Positions 1 to 8,774 of a stretch of DNA of 64,000 nucleotides are shown here, in pieces. The stretch comes from CAWKEY01 sp963696315 (GTDB lineage Bacteria; Pseudomonadota; Gammaproteobacteria; Methylococcales; Methylomonadaceae). Every line of letters begins with the position of its first letter. Position 1 is the first letter of the stretch. The translations under genes were made by a program, and so were the position numbers. Below the pieces are notes generated by a model, which saw only the letters and a program-made list of their open reading frames with translations, was not told where the DNA came from and did not search any database. Location of the stretch: assembly GCA_963696315.1 (NCBI GenBank), contig CAVOJU010000042.1:1-64000 (forward strand). The letters are read 5' to 3'.

Positions 1-1483
1 GCAAATTGAAAGCCACCAATGGCAACGATTTGCAGAATGTGCTGCACAGCAACAGTTGCGCTGGGCAGCCGGCTGGGCGGAACAGCATCTGGAGCATTTT
101 CTCATCAACGCCCTGTTTGAAAAGCAAGGCTTTTATGTGTTGCTGCGCACCATGATTAATCATTTAAAACCGGAACTGCCCAGTCAGGCGACTGTATATC
201 CAGCCGCCAATCGCAGCGAACGCCACACGCAGGATATGTTCGGCATTCACTTTATTGGACATGCCGACAATCGGCGCTGGACACGGCACAAGGCGTGGCC
301 CAAACACAGTTACCCCTTACGCAAAGGCTTCCCCGTTCAAGGCGAGCCGGAAACCATCACGCCGCCCGATACCGATTACCCATTTGTGAAAGCGCACGGC
401 GCAGGTGTTTATGAGATTCCAGTTGGCCCGGTTCATGCGGGCATAATCGAACCGGGGCATTTCCGCTTTCAGGCTGTGGGCGAATTGATCCTCAATCTGG
501 AAGAGCGCTTGGGTTATGTGCACAAAGGCATCGAGAAAATCGCCGAAGGCAGAACACCCGAGTCGTTGGCACGCTTGGCCGGACGAGTTTCCGGAGATAC
601 GACCGTAGGACATTGCTGGGCGGCCTGTATGGCGATGGAACAGGCGGCGGGCATTGAAATTCCTGTACGCGCCGCCCTGATTCGCGGCATTCTGGCCGAG
701 CGTGAGCGCATTGCCAACCACTTGGGCGATATGGGGGCAATCTGTAATGATGTTGCTTTTGTGTTTGCGCAAATGCAGTTCACCCGCTTGCGCGAACTCT
801 GGTTGCGCCCCAACGCCAAGGTGTTTGGTCACCGTCTGTTAATGGATCGAATTGTGCCTGGCGGGGTAAATTGCGACTTGTCTGATGAAGCCTGCGCCTT
901 GATCAGGCAGGACATCGCCGAATTGCGCAAGGAGCTGTCCGAGATATTGCCGGCCGTGGATCTGAACTCCTCATTGGAAGACCGGCTTTACACGGCAGGC
1001 TTTCTGCCTGAAGACACCGCAGCGGCTTTTGGAACCTTGGGTTATGTGGGTCTTGCCAGTGGGCAGAATTTTGATGTCCGCCGCGATGCGCCTTATGTCC
1101 CTTATGATCGAGTAACTTTTAAAGTCGCGCTGGAAAATCAGGGCGATATCGCCTCACGGTTCTGGGTCAGATACAAGGAAATCAAGGCCGCGTTAAAACT
1201 GATCGAACAATTTATTGATCAATTGACCGCCGGTGACATCCTTACCGAATGGAAAATACCCGCTGAAGGCAGCGAAGGCCTGGGCATCGTTGAAGGCTGG
1301 CGCGGGGAAATAACCGCTTATATTCGCTTCGATGCCGATAATACAATCGCGCGTTTTTATCCGCGCGACCCTAGCATTCTGAACTGGCCGGCGCTGGAAA
1401 AACTGGTGCTGAATAATATCGTGCCGGATTTTCCTGTCTGCAACAAATCCCTGAATGGCTCGTATTCAGGCAACGATTTATAG
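1..1483 (+). CDS. Ehr/Hyf-type complex large subunit (NuoC-NuoD fusion), 5' truncated
   Basis: The frame is open from the first bases, so the gene begins upstream of the window. The N-terminal part is a NuoC-like (30 kDa) domain with the signature ERHTQDMFGIHF near nt 216-250. The rest is a NuoD/HycE-like (49 kDa) domain, giving the domain order of HycE/HyfG, the large subunits of group 4 membrane hydrogenases. True hydrogenases carry two CxxC pairs that bind Ni-Fe. Here the first is replaced by RVSGDTTVGHCW (nt 583-618) and the C-terminus has no DPCxxC, so the Ni-Fe site is absent. That fits the energy-converting hydrogenase-related (Ehr) class, whose substrate is unknown. A NuoB-like subunit follows 10 nt downstream. 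Membrane subunits presumably lie upstream. The family is clear; the Ehr assignment is inferred from the missing ligands. Confidence 0.85.
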   Translation, partial: QIESHQWQRFAECAAQQQLRWAAGWAEQHLEHFLINALFEKQGFYVLLRTMINHLKPELPSQATVYPAANRSERHTQDMFGIHFIGHADNRRWTRHKAWPKHSYPLRKGFPVQGEPETITPPDTDYPFVKAHGAGVYEIPVGPVHAGIIEPGHFRFQAVGELILNLEERLGYVHKGIEKIAEGRTPESLARLAGRVSGDTTVGHCWAACMAMEQAAGIEIPVRAALIRGILAERERIANHLGDMGAICNDVAFVFAQMQFTRLRELWLRPNAKVFGHRLLMDRIVPGGVNCDLSDEACALIRQDIAELRKELSEILPAVDLNSSLEDRLYTAGFLPEDTAAAFGTLGYVGLASGQNFDVRRDAPYVPYDRVTFKVALENQGDIASRFWVRYKEIKAALKLIEQFIDQLTAGDILTEWKIPAEGSEGLGIVEGWRGEITAYIRFDADNTIARFYPRDPSILNWPALEKLVLNNIVPDFPVCNKSLNGSYSGNDL

Positions 1484-1493
1484 GGAATCCACC

Positions 1494-2000
1494 ATGCTTA
1501 GACTGTTTAAAAATATCCTGATCACCGGTGTCGTCACCGAATCCTTTAAGCCGCCTAAAGACGATGAACTTGAACAACTGGGCATAGAAATCAAGCGCCA
1601 TATCGACAAAAAATTTTCCGGCAGCATTGCCATCCGCCAGGTTGATGCCGGCTCCTGCAACGGTTGTGAACTGGAAATCCACGCGCTGAATAATCCCTTT
1701 TACGACATAGAACGCTTTGGCATTCATTTTGTCGCTTCGCCAAGACACGCCGATGTGCTGTTGGTGACCGGCCCGGTCTCGCGCCATATGCAAACGGCTT
1801 TATTGCGCACCTACGAAGCCACCCCGAATCCAAAATGGGTAGTTGCGGCCGGTGACTGTGCCGCCTGTGGCGGTGAGTTCGGTGTTTCTTACGCCAGCTG
1901 TGGTGCGGTATCCAATGTGATTCCAGTTGACGCCACAATTCCTGGTTGTCCACCGGCGCCCTTGGCGTTAATGAAAGGCCTGCTGGGTTTAATCAAATAA
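1494..2000 (+). CDS. NuoB/HyfI-like Fe-S subunit of the Ehr-type complex
   Basis: A 168-residue protein of the NADH-quinone oxidoreductase 20 kDa / hydrogenase small-subunit family. It normally carries the terminal [4Fe-4S] cluster facing the large subunit. All four expected ligands are visible: C55 and C58 (CNGCELE), C122 (GDCAACGG) and C152 (IPGCPP). Electron transfer by this subunit is therefore probably intact even though its partner lacks Ni-Fe ligands. The ATG at 1494 follows a short purine run (tagggaa). An upstream ATG at 1455 would overlap the preceding gene by 29 nt and adds residues unlike the family. It belongs to the same operon as the large subunit, and no further complex gene follows. 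Confidence 0.88.
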   Translation: MLRLFKNILITGVVTESFKPPKDDELEQLGIEIKRHIDKKFSGSIAIRQVDAGSCNGCELEIHALNNPFYDIERFGIHFVASPRHADVLLVTGPVSRHMQTALLRTYEATPNPKWVVAAGDCAACGGEFGVSYASCGAVSNVIPVDATIPGCPPAPLALMKGLLGLIK

Positions 2001-2008
2001 AACAGGCA

Positions 2009-2725
2009 ATGAACAGTTCAATCAGCAGTAAAATAGGTCTCGCTTCAATGACGGCATTAGGACTGATGCTGTCAGGTCCGGCAGCCGCCAAAACCATAGA
2101 GGATTTTCATTCCTGGAACGATGTGGCGTTCACTGGCAGTCTGGGCGCGATTCATCCCGCATTGAAAAATGTCAAATGCTTGCTGGAAGGCATCGGACGT
2201 TTTGGCAATGATGCCTCGCGACTGTCAAAAGGCATGTTGCGCGGCGGTCTGGGTTATGGGCTAAACGATAACATCTCTGTCTGGCTGGGCTATGCCTGGT
2301 TTACCTATGATGAGCCTTTCGCCAAAACGCCTTTTGACGAACATCGCATCTGGCAGGATTTTAACTGGAAACAAAAATATGCCTATGCCACAGTAAGCGC
2401 ACGCAGCCGTCTGGAACAGCGGTTTATGGAAACCGGCAGTGATGTCGGCTGGCGCTTCCGCGAGCGGGTCAAAGTTTCTGTGCCGCTGGTATTTGCGCCC
2501 GATTTTAGCCTGGTGGGTTTAGAAGAATATTTTGTCAATATCAACCAAACCAACTACGGCGCCGATGACGGTTTTGACCAGAATCGCATATTCGGCGGCA
2601 TAGGTTACAATTTCGACCAACACATCCGGACCGAAGTCGGCTACATGAACAATTACTTCCGCAAACTGAATCGTCCCGACCGGATGGATCATTGCCTGGC
2701 TGTCAGTTTGTTCTTCAATTATTGA
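2009..2725 (+). CDS. DUF2490-family outer-membrane protein
   Basis: A 238-residue protein starting 8 nt after the NuoB-like gene. The N-terminus is a Sec signal peptide (hydrophobic stretch to about residue 25, cleavage after GPAAA). The mature part begins KTIEDFHSWND and is rich in alternating aromatic and glycine segments. It ends in a strand with a terminal aromatic residue (FFNY), typical of a beta-barrel inserted by Bam. Spacing, FHSW start and WRFRER-type strands match DUF2490, whose function is unknown. An upstream in-frame start would overlap the preceding gene and spoil the signal peptide, so 2009 is preferred. Proximity suggests co-transcription with the Ehr-like genes, but no functional link is evident. 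Confidence 0.7.
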   Translation: MNSSISSKIGLASMTALGLMLSGPAAAKTIEDFHSWNDVAFTGSLGAIHPALKNVKCLLEGIGRFGNDASRLSKGMLRGGLGYGLNDNISVWLGYAWFTYDEPFAKTPFDEHRIWQDFNWKQKYAYATVSARSRLEQRFMETGSDVGWRFRERVKVSVPLVFAPDFSLVGLEEYFVNINQTNYGADDGFDQNRIFGGIGYNFDQHIRTEVGYMNNYFRKLNRPDRMDHCLAVSLFFNY

Positions 2726-2743
2726 GGGCCCATCAAAAAACTC

Positions 2744-4194
2744 GTGAAACCTCTCTTCTACCGTCCCGCTCAACTTCGTGGCCTGGCTTTTCTGGGGCTG
2801 TTACTGCTGGCGCTGGCGATATTGGGTGGCATGATCTGGCGCAATCTGCATCGTTTTGAGACGGTGCTGTCGTATGTCAATCATTCCCACCGCATACAAA
2901 ATGTATCGGTGGGCCTGCAGCAATCACTGATTGAATACCTCACCGACACTACGCCGGATATGTCCTCAGCCGCCCTGGCCAAAACCCTGACTGACATGGA
3001 TGTGTTGATAGCCGATCCGCGTTATGTGTCAGCGGATACCCGCAACAGCCTGGAAACGGTCAGAGGCCTGATAGCCGATGTCGGAACGCTGGACAAGATA
3101 GAAAAAAACACGCGCCTGATAACGGCGCTGAAGGTCATGAGTGCAACGCTGGATAAAGAAGCATCGCAACGAGAAAGCTTGTTGCAGGACATCAGCAGCG
3201 ATACTGAAACCGAACTGGATGTGGCCTTGTTAATTTTGACCTGGACATTACTGGTGGCACTGTTGTTCTTGCATTTTCGTATACTGCATCCTCTCAATGA
3301 CCTAAAACAGTTATTGCAACGCCTGGTGGAAGAAGATTTCAGTCCGATCACAACAGACCATCTTGATCCCTTATTATTGCCGGTGTTCAACAGTTACAAC
3401 GAGATGGTCAATCATCTTGCCGAACTGGAAGAAGCCAAGCGTTTACATGCCCAATCCTTGCAACATGAAGTGCGTCTGGCCACCCAGGCCTTACTGGAAC
3501 AGCAATACAGTCTGGCGCGGGCAGAACGGCTGGCAGCAATAGGCGAAGTTGCCGCCGAACTGGCGCACGAGATTCGCAATCCCCTGGCCGGCATTCAAAT
3601 GGCTTTCAGTAACTTTCGCCGTGAAACCGATAATCCCGATCAATTGGAAAGGCTGGATTTGATCAGTGCCGAACTCAAACGCCTGGCGAACATGCTCAAT
3701 GAGATGCTCGACAAAAGCCGGCATACGCCGGAGCTGGCAACGGATTTTGATGTGACCGCATTGATTCGGGATTTGCTGACACTGACCCGTTACCAAATCG
3801 ACGAGTCCATTCGCCTGCAACTGGATGCCTCCGGCCCTGTGCCGGTCCATTTGCCGAGAGCGGGCTGCGGCAGGCCGTATTAAATTTATTGCTCAATGCG
3901 GCCGACGCGCTTGAAGTTGGCTCAGGATGCATAGACGTTCAGATACGCCAGGATCAGCACGGATTACATATCAATGTGCTGGACAATGGCCCCGGTTTTT
4001 CCAAAGACATGCTGGAACACGGTATTCGCCCGTTTCGCACCAGCCGTCAGCGCGGTACCGGTTTGGGACTGGCCATGGTGCAGCGTTTTGTCAAAGACAT
4101 GGGCGGCAGTATCACGCTGAGTAATCAGCTTCCTCATGGGGCGCGGGTATCAATCGTGCTGCCCAGTGTTCAACCCTTGAGTAAACAATCATGA
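2744..4194 (+). CDS. Membrane sensor histidine kinase (frameshift near 3855)
   Basis: A GTG start is used because no ATG is available. Two membrane helices (about residues 11-32 and 163-184) bracket a periplasmic helical domain. A HAMP-like linker and coiled coil follow, then a HisKA box with the phospho-acceptor in LAHEIRNP (about H275). The ATPase domain continues in another frame from about 3856: LNLLLNAADA (N box), DNGPGFS (G1) and GTGLGLAMVQ (G2). One missing G in ccg(g)agagc restores a normal single protein. Its stop overlaps the ATG of the sigma54 regulator by 4 nt (ATGA), so the two form a two-component pair. The signal sensed is unknown. The frameshift is more likely a sequencing error than real loss. 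Confidence 0.82.
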
Positions 4195-5582
4195 TGGAAA
4201 CCCTGCTTATTATCGAGGATGAAAAACTGCTCGGCTTGGAGCTGTCGCGCCACTACCGCCAATCCGGTTGGGAGGTGGTGTTGGCAGCCAGTCTGGCCGA
4301 AGCCAAAGCCTTATTGTTTAAACAGCGGGTTGAACCCCTGCTGATTCTTTCCGATATGAATTTGCCGGATGGTAATGCCCTGGATTTCATGGAAAAGCAT
4401 AAAAAAGACGTCGCTTATACCGAATGGCTGTTTTTGACCGGTTACGGCAGTGTACCTGATTCGGTCAGGGCCTTGCGCCTGGGTGCCTATGATTTTCTGG
4501 AAAAGCCCTGCGATCTGGAGCGTCTTGATTTGATCGTCACCAGTGCAGCCCGCAGCGCCTCCATACAACGCCGGGTGATAGATCAAACCCGGCAAGGCCA
4601 TCGGCGCTATTCGCCGCAGGCTTATGTAGGGCATAGCCATCAGGCCCAGCAAATCCGGCAATTACTCACGCGGCTCACACAAGTGCCTTTCAGCGCCCTG
4701 ATTATCGGCGGCGAAAGCGGCACCGGCAAAGGCCTGGTCGCGCGCATTCTGCACTATGGCGGCCCGCGCGCAGAGCAGCCGATGATCGAAGTGAATTGCG
4801 CGGCATTGCCCAGAGAATTGCTGGAGTCGGAATTATTCGGTCACGAACCCGGAGCCTTTACCGGCGCGGCAGGACGGCATCGAGGCTTACTCGAACAGGC
4901 AGATGGCGGCACCTTGTTTATGGACGAGATCGGCGAAATGCCGCTGGATTTACAGGCCAAATTGCTGAAAGCCATTGAAGATCATAAAGTGCGGCGCCTG
5001 GGCGGTGAAAAGGAAATCAATGTCAACGTGCAAATTATCGCGGCCAGCAACCGTGATCTGGAAAAAATGGCGCAAGCGGGCAGTTTCCGGGCTGATTTAT
5101 ATCATCGCCTAAGCGTATTCCGCGTGCTGCTGCCGCCGCTGCGCGAGGCTAAAGAAGATCTGGACGAACTGGTGCCCTTGTTTGTCGCCGAATACAACGC
5201 CAAAGCCGGCCGCCAGGTCAGAAATATTTCGGACGAAGTCTGGAACAAATTAAGAGCGCATGACTGGCCGGGCAACGTACGGGAATTACGCAACGTCATT
5301 GAACGCTGCGTTTTATTTTCTGACGGGCCTGATTTTCCGGGGCAATGGCTGCAATTGCCGGGCCAGGACAGCGCTGTCTCAGGCGCCAGCGAGGTATCAA
5401 AAGATAGTATTAACCTGCCTCTGGATGGCAGCATGGCGCTGGATGACATGGACCGCTTCATCATCAAGACAGCCCTGGACCGGGCCGACAACAACCTCAC
5501 CGCCGCCGCCCGTGCCTTGGGCGCTACCCGCGAAACCCTGCGCTACCGGGTGCGCAAATATAATCTTAAAGTCCAGGATTGA
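4191..5582 (+). CDS. Sigma54-dependent response regulator (NtrC family)
   Basis: A 463-residue protein with three domains. The receiver (about 1-125) has the acidic pair E9/D10, probable phospho-acceptor D55 (LSDMNLPDG) and a conserved K in LEKPCD. The AAA+ domain (about 145-375) has Walker A GESGTGKG, the sigma54-contact loop GAFTGA and Walker B LFMDEIGEM. A Fis-type helix-turn-helix is at the C-terminus (AARALGATRETLRYRV). It should activate sigma54-RNA polymerase promoters when phosphorylated by the kinase encoded just upstream, with which its start overlaps. PilR, AtoC and ZraR have this layout, but nothing here identifies the regulon. The receiver is typical; no residue is missing. Confidence 0.93.
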   Translation: MMETLLIIEDEKLLGLELSRHYRQSGWEVVLAASLAEAKALLFKQRVEPLLILSDMNLPDGNALDFMEKHKKDVAYTEWLFLTGYGSVPDSVRALRLGAYDFLEKPCDLERLDLIVTSAARSASIQRRVIDQTRQGHRRYSPQAYVGHSHQAQQIRQLLTRLTQVPFSALIIGGESGTGKGLVARILHYGGPRAEQPMIEVNCAALPRELLESELFGHEPGAFTGAAGRHRGLLEQADGGTLFMDEIGEMPLDLQAKLLKAIEDHKVRRLGGEKEINVNVQIIAASNRDLEKMAQAGSFRADLYHRLSVFRVLLPPLREAKEDLDELVPLFVAEYNAKAGRQVRNISDEVWNKLRAHDWPGNVRELRNVIERCVLFSDGPDFPGQWLQLPGQDSAVSGASEVSKDSINLPLDGSMALDDMDRFIIKTALDRADNNLTAAARALGATRETLRYRVRKYNLKVQD

Positions 5583-5759
5583 GTTTTCTTCATCCGCTAT
5601 AACTTCAATATTTTTATAATTTCGCTGGTGTGATTTGATGCACCACCCTCGGCAATAAATGCTACATTTAGCGCTTTTATAATGCGCGTTAGGGCATCCA
5701 CCCTATAAAAAACGACTTGCGGTGTGCAAGTGTCTAAAAATTAAAGGATATAAAATCCC
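5583..5759 (+). promoter_or_regulatory. Leader of the type I restriction operon
   Basis: An AT-rich 177-nt intergenic stretch before hsdM. A TATAAT hexamer at 5678-5683 could be a -10 box, but no good -35 hexamer sits at the proper distance. An aaagga ribosome-binding site lies about 10 nt before the hsdM ATG. No clear operator repeat was found. Confidence 0.3.
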
Positions 5760-7341
5760 ATGGCAAAAGCCAAACCAGTCGTCAAAGAAGAACCCTTAGA
5801 AACCCAACTCTGGAAAGCCGCCGACAAACTGCGTAAAAACATCGACGCCGCAGAATACAAGCACGTCGTGCTCGGGCTGATTTTTCTCAAATACATATCC
5901 GATGCGTTTGAAGAACATTTTGCCAAACTGCAAGCCGGTGTTGGCGAATACGCCGGTGCTGATCCGGAAGATAAAGACGAATACCAAGCGGAAAACATTT
6001 TCTTTGTGCCTGCTGAAGCGCGTTGGTCGTTTTTATTAGCCAAAGCCAAACAACCGGATATTGGCACCTTTGTTGATGGTGCGATGGATGCCATTGAAAA
6101 AGAAAATCCCTCGTTAAAAGGCGTATTGCCCAAAGTATTTGCGCGACAAAATCTTGATCCTACCAGCTTGGGCGGTTTGATAGATTTGGTCGGCAACATT
6201 GCGCTGGGCAATGCCAAAGCCCGTAGCGCCGATGTGTTAGGCCATGTGTTTGAATATTTTCTCGGTGAATTCGCACTCGCGGAAGGCAAACAAGGCGGTC
6301 AGTTCTATACGCCGCGCAGCATCGTTGAATTATTGGTTGCCATGTTGGAACCCTATAAAGGTCGCGTGTTTGATCCTTGTTGCGGTTCCGGCGGTATGTT
6401 CGTGCAATCGGAAAAGTTCGTTGAAGAGCATCAAGGCCGCATCAACGACATTTCCATCTACGGGCAGGAAAGCAATCAAACCACTTGGCGACTAGCGAAA
6501 ATGAATCTGGCGATACGCGGTATAGACAGTTCGCAAGTCAAATGGAACAACGAAGGCTCGTTTTTAAATGACGCGCATAAAGACCTGAAAGCCGATTTCA
6601 TCATTGCCAATCCACCGTTCAACGTCAGCGACTGGAGCGGCGAACTATTGCGTACCGATGGCCGTTGGCAATACGGCACACCGCCTGCGGGTAATGCCAA
6701 CTTTGCTTGGCTCCAGCATTTTATTTATCACTTATCGCCGACTGGCAAAGCAGGTGTGGTTTTGGCAAAAGGCGCATTGACCAGTAAAACCAGCGGAGAA
6801 GGCGAAATTCGTAAAAATCTGATTGCTGACGGCAACTTGATAGATTGCATCGTCAATTGTCCTGCCAAGCTGTTTTTGAATACCCAAATTCCAGCTGCGT
6901 TATGGTTTATGAATCGCGCTCGCTCCCATGCAAGCGAGCATGGACATCCGCGCAAAAACGAAATTCTGTTTATAGATGCGCGCAACTTGGGCCATTTAAT
7001 CAACCGTCGTACTCGTGAGCTATCGCATGAGGACATTCAACAAATTGCGGATACCTACCATGCGTGGCGTACTGGTGAAGGTGACGCACAGGGAGGTGCT
7101 AATGTCGCGGTAGGCGGAAGCAGACCATTACGAAGATGTGAAAGGCTTTTGTGCGTCGGTATCGGTAGAGCGCGTCGCAGAACTGGATTATGTTTTAACC
7201 CCTGGTCGTTATGTCGGTTTGCCGGATGAAGAAGATGATTTTGATTTTGCTGAGCGTTTTGCTGCGTTGAAAGCGGAGTTTGAAGCACAGTTATTGGAAG
7301 AGGCTCAACTCATATCATTACACACAAATCACACTGCGTGA
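5760..7341 (+). CDS. hsdM: Type I restriction-modification DNA methyltransferase HsdM (frameshift near 7115; IS-interrupted 3' end)
   Basis: The N-terminal helical HsdM domain (about 1-145) precedes an N6-adenine methyltransferase domain. Motif I is FDPCCGSGGMF (about residue 204) and motif IV is NPPFN (about 283). Together with HsdS it modifies adenines in a bipartite target. Reading jumps to another frame near 7110-7120, where one extra G in ggcggaagc restores VGEADHYEDVKGFC and the usual tail LPDEEDDFDFAERFAALKAEFE. At 7311 an IS4-family element enters. The interrupted frame gains a foreign tail (ISLHTNHTA) and loses 13 native codons, which survive at 8733-8774. The lost tail is short, so some activity may remain if the frameshift is only a sequence error. 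Confidence 0.9.
7302..7311. repeat. Left copy of IS target-site duplication
   Basis: GGCTCAACTC, repeated exactly at 8723-8732 on the other side of the IS. A 10-bp duplication fits the IS4 family. Confidence 0.85.
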
Positions 7342-8722
7342 ATCTGCCGCGCAAAGCTGAGGCCAGCAGCAAAGTCCATCACACGCTGTAAGCCCAGCCA
7401 GATGGTTTTCACGCCGGGCTCGCCATCGCCTTTGCGGGCAAGAAATCCGCCTAGCATTGCAACTAATCTGAGGACTTCGTTCAGAGTAGGTGGCATCTGT
7501 GGGGGCTTCTTTTTGTTGAGAATGAAAGCACCCTGCCACTCATCCCGGTCAAATAACAGCTCGGCATTGAGATCAGGGCACGTTCTGCCTAAACGCATGA
7601 GTCGAGCAATTCGCCATGACACCACCATATACAAAGCCAGCGCCAGCTCCAAACGTTCGATTGTTGATAGTTGCAGGGCTTCCACCCGGCACCCGTTCTT
7701 TAACACATGAAAAAATAACTCAATTTCCCAGCGAGCCCGATACCAGTCAATCAGTTCAGCAGCCGCTTCAAAAGTCTCGGCATTTCGATTGGTGAGCAAA
7801 CGCCACTCAATGGCTTTAACACCTTTGGGTGCATTGACTTCACGCGCGATGAGGCAGGTGATTTCAATTTGTCCTCCCTGCCTGGTAGGCAACGCAACTG
7901 GCTTTAGCCAGACCTGCTGGCGCACTTCCCGTGCCTGTTGATTTTGCCTGGATGGCAGGATGAAACGAATTTCACCTAATGCCTCGCCATCGGCTACGTC
8001 ACGCCATAACTTGTTACCGTTCGGTAGATTGCGGTTATGTTTCGAGCGGATGAGCCAATCCGCCGGATAGCCCAATTCATGCGCTGTCTCCATCAGTTCC
8101 AAGAGGTCTGACTCCCGATCCGCAACGTAGACCAGTCTCGTGTCGGGTAATTCTTCGGCATAGTCGGCGATGCGTTGGTACCCTTCTGTCCAGCGCACGC
8201 TTTCCCGAATACCGTTCTGCTCTCCGCGCTCATCTTTGGGCTCCCGCGCCCATATCCACGCATCCAAAACCCCCAAAGGTTCTCGGGACACGCTGACAGC
8301 ATAAGTAGGATGGACATACATACCCCGCTGCGCTTCATAGCTCAATGGCCCAAGCCCAGCAATGTCCTGGCCGTTGAAATTCAACTCTGTCGTATCCTGA
8401 AGGCACAATACCACGTCGTGCTCTCGCATTCGCGCCTTCGAACAAGCAATGTGAGGGGCCAGAATATCTGTCCATTCCACTTTATCCTGCGCCATAAACC
8501 TATAAGCGGCCTGCGTTTCAGCCCATCCTCCGCAAGCCGCAGGAATACTCGCCGTTGGCTTGGCGGCCAATTGTTCTGCCAAGAGATACGCTCGTTTGTT
8601 CAGACGCTTGTCGCCTAAGTCTATGCCCTTAAATTCTTCTGCTGCCCAGCTCACGGTGGTAATGATAGTAGTTGAAATTCATTATCTTACCGTATCAATG
8701 TAAAGTTGTGTGTAATGGAATG
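7312..8722 (-). mobile_element. IS4-family insertion sequence in hsdM (1411 bp)
   Basis: The element is bounded by the exact 10-bp repeats at 7302-7311 and 8723-8732. Near its ends are 12-bp inverted repeats, CATTACACACAA at 7316-7327 and its complement at 8706-8717. The left repeat starts 4 nt and the right 5 nt inside the duplication. One transposase gene fills the element on the minus strand, opposite to hsdM. Removing the element and one duplication copy rejoins hsdM cleanly to a stop overlapping the hsdS start, which proves the insertion point. Confidence 0.9.
7329..8654 (-). CDS. IS4-family transposase (Tn5/IS50-like N-terminus)
   Basis: A 441-residue DDE transposase. The N-terminus (WAAEEFKGIDLGDKRLNKR, then AAYRFM) resembles the Tn5 transposase DNA-binding domain. 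Catalytic residues can be placed: first D in CLQDTTELNF, second D in YVADRESD, and the E in YRARWEIELFFHVLK. That last stretch exactly fits the IS4-family Y-(2)-R-(3)-E-(6)-K pattern. The frame is uninterrupted, so the element may be active. It is the only gene in the 1411-bp IS. Confidence 0.92.
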   Translation of the reverse strand: MSWAAEEFKGIDLGDKRLNKRAYLLAEQLAAKPTASIPAACGGWAETQAAYRFMAQDKVEWTDILAPHIACSKARMREHDVVLCLQDTTELNFNGQDIAGLGPLSYEAQRGMYVHPTYAVSVSREPLGVLDAWIWAREPKDERGEQNGIRESVRWTEGYQRIADYAEELPDTRLVYVADRESDLLELMETAHELGYPADWLIRSKHNRNLPNGNKLWRDVADGEALGEIRFILPSRQNQQAREVRQQVWLKPVALPTRQGGQIEITCLIAREVNAPKGVKAIEWRLLTNRNAETFEAAAELIDWYRARWEIELFFHVLKNGCRVEALQLSTIERLELALALYMVVSWRIARLMRLGRTCPDLNAELLFDRDEWQGAFILNKKKPPQMPPTLNEVLRLVAMLGGFLARKGDGEPGVKTIWLGLQRVMDFAAGLSFARQIHAV

Positions 8723-8732
8723 GGCTCAACTC
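8723..8732. repeat. Right copy of IS target-site duplication
   Basis: GGCTCAACTC, identical to 7302-7311. The native hsdM sequence resumes immediately after it. Confidence 0.85.
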
Positions 8733-8774
8733 AATCAAGCTATTGCTGAGAATTTGGCTAAGGTGCAGATATGA
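8733..8774 (+). pseudogene. hsdM: Detached 3' end of hsdM
   Basis: Thirteen codons (NQAIAENLAKVQI) and a TGA stop, in frame with the hsdM sequence left of the IS. The stop overlaps the hsdS ATG as ATGA, the usual translational coupling of hsdM and hsdS. This shows that the operon was intact before the insertion. Confidence 0.85.

Noticed and set aside
317..832. Long open frames on the minus strand opposite the NuoCD-like gene
   Set aside because: They lie fully inside a gene with strong family motifs and have no family resemblance themselves. Such shadow frames occur opposite many genes here.
1..2000. Calling the first two genes a functional [NiFe] hydrogenase
   Set aside because: Neither CxxC pair of the large subunit is present.
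3889..4194. Separate ATPase-domain protein after the kinase
   Set aside because: It is the C-terminal half of the same histidine kinase, shifted by one base.
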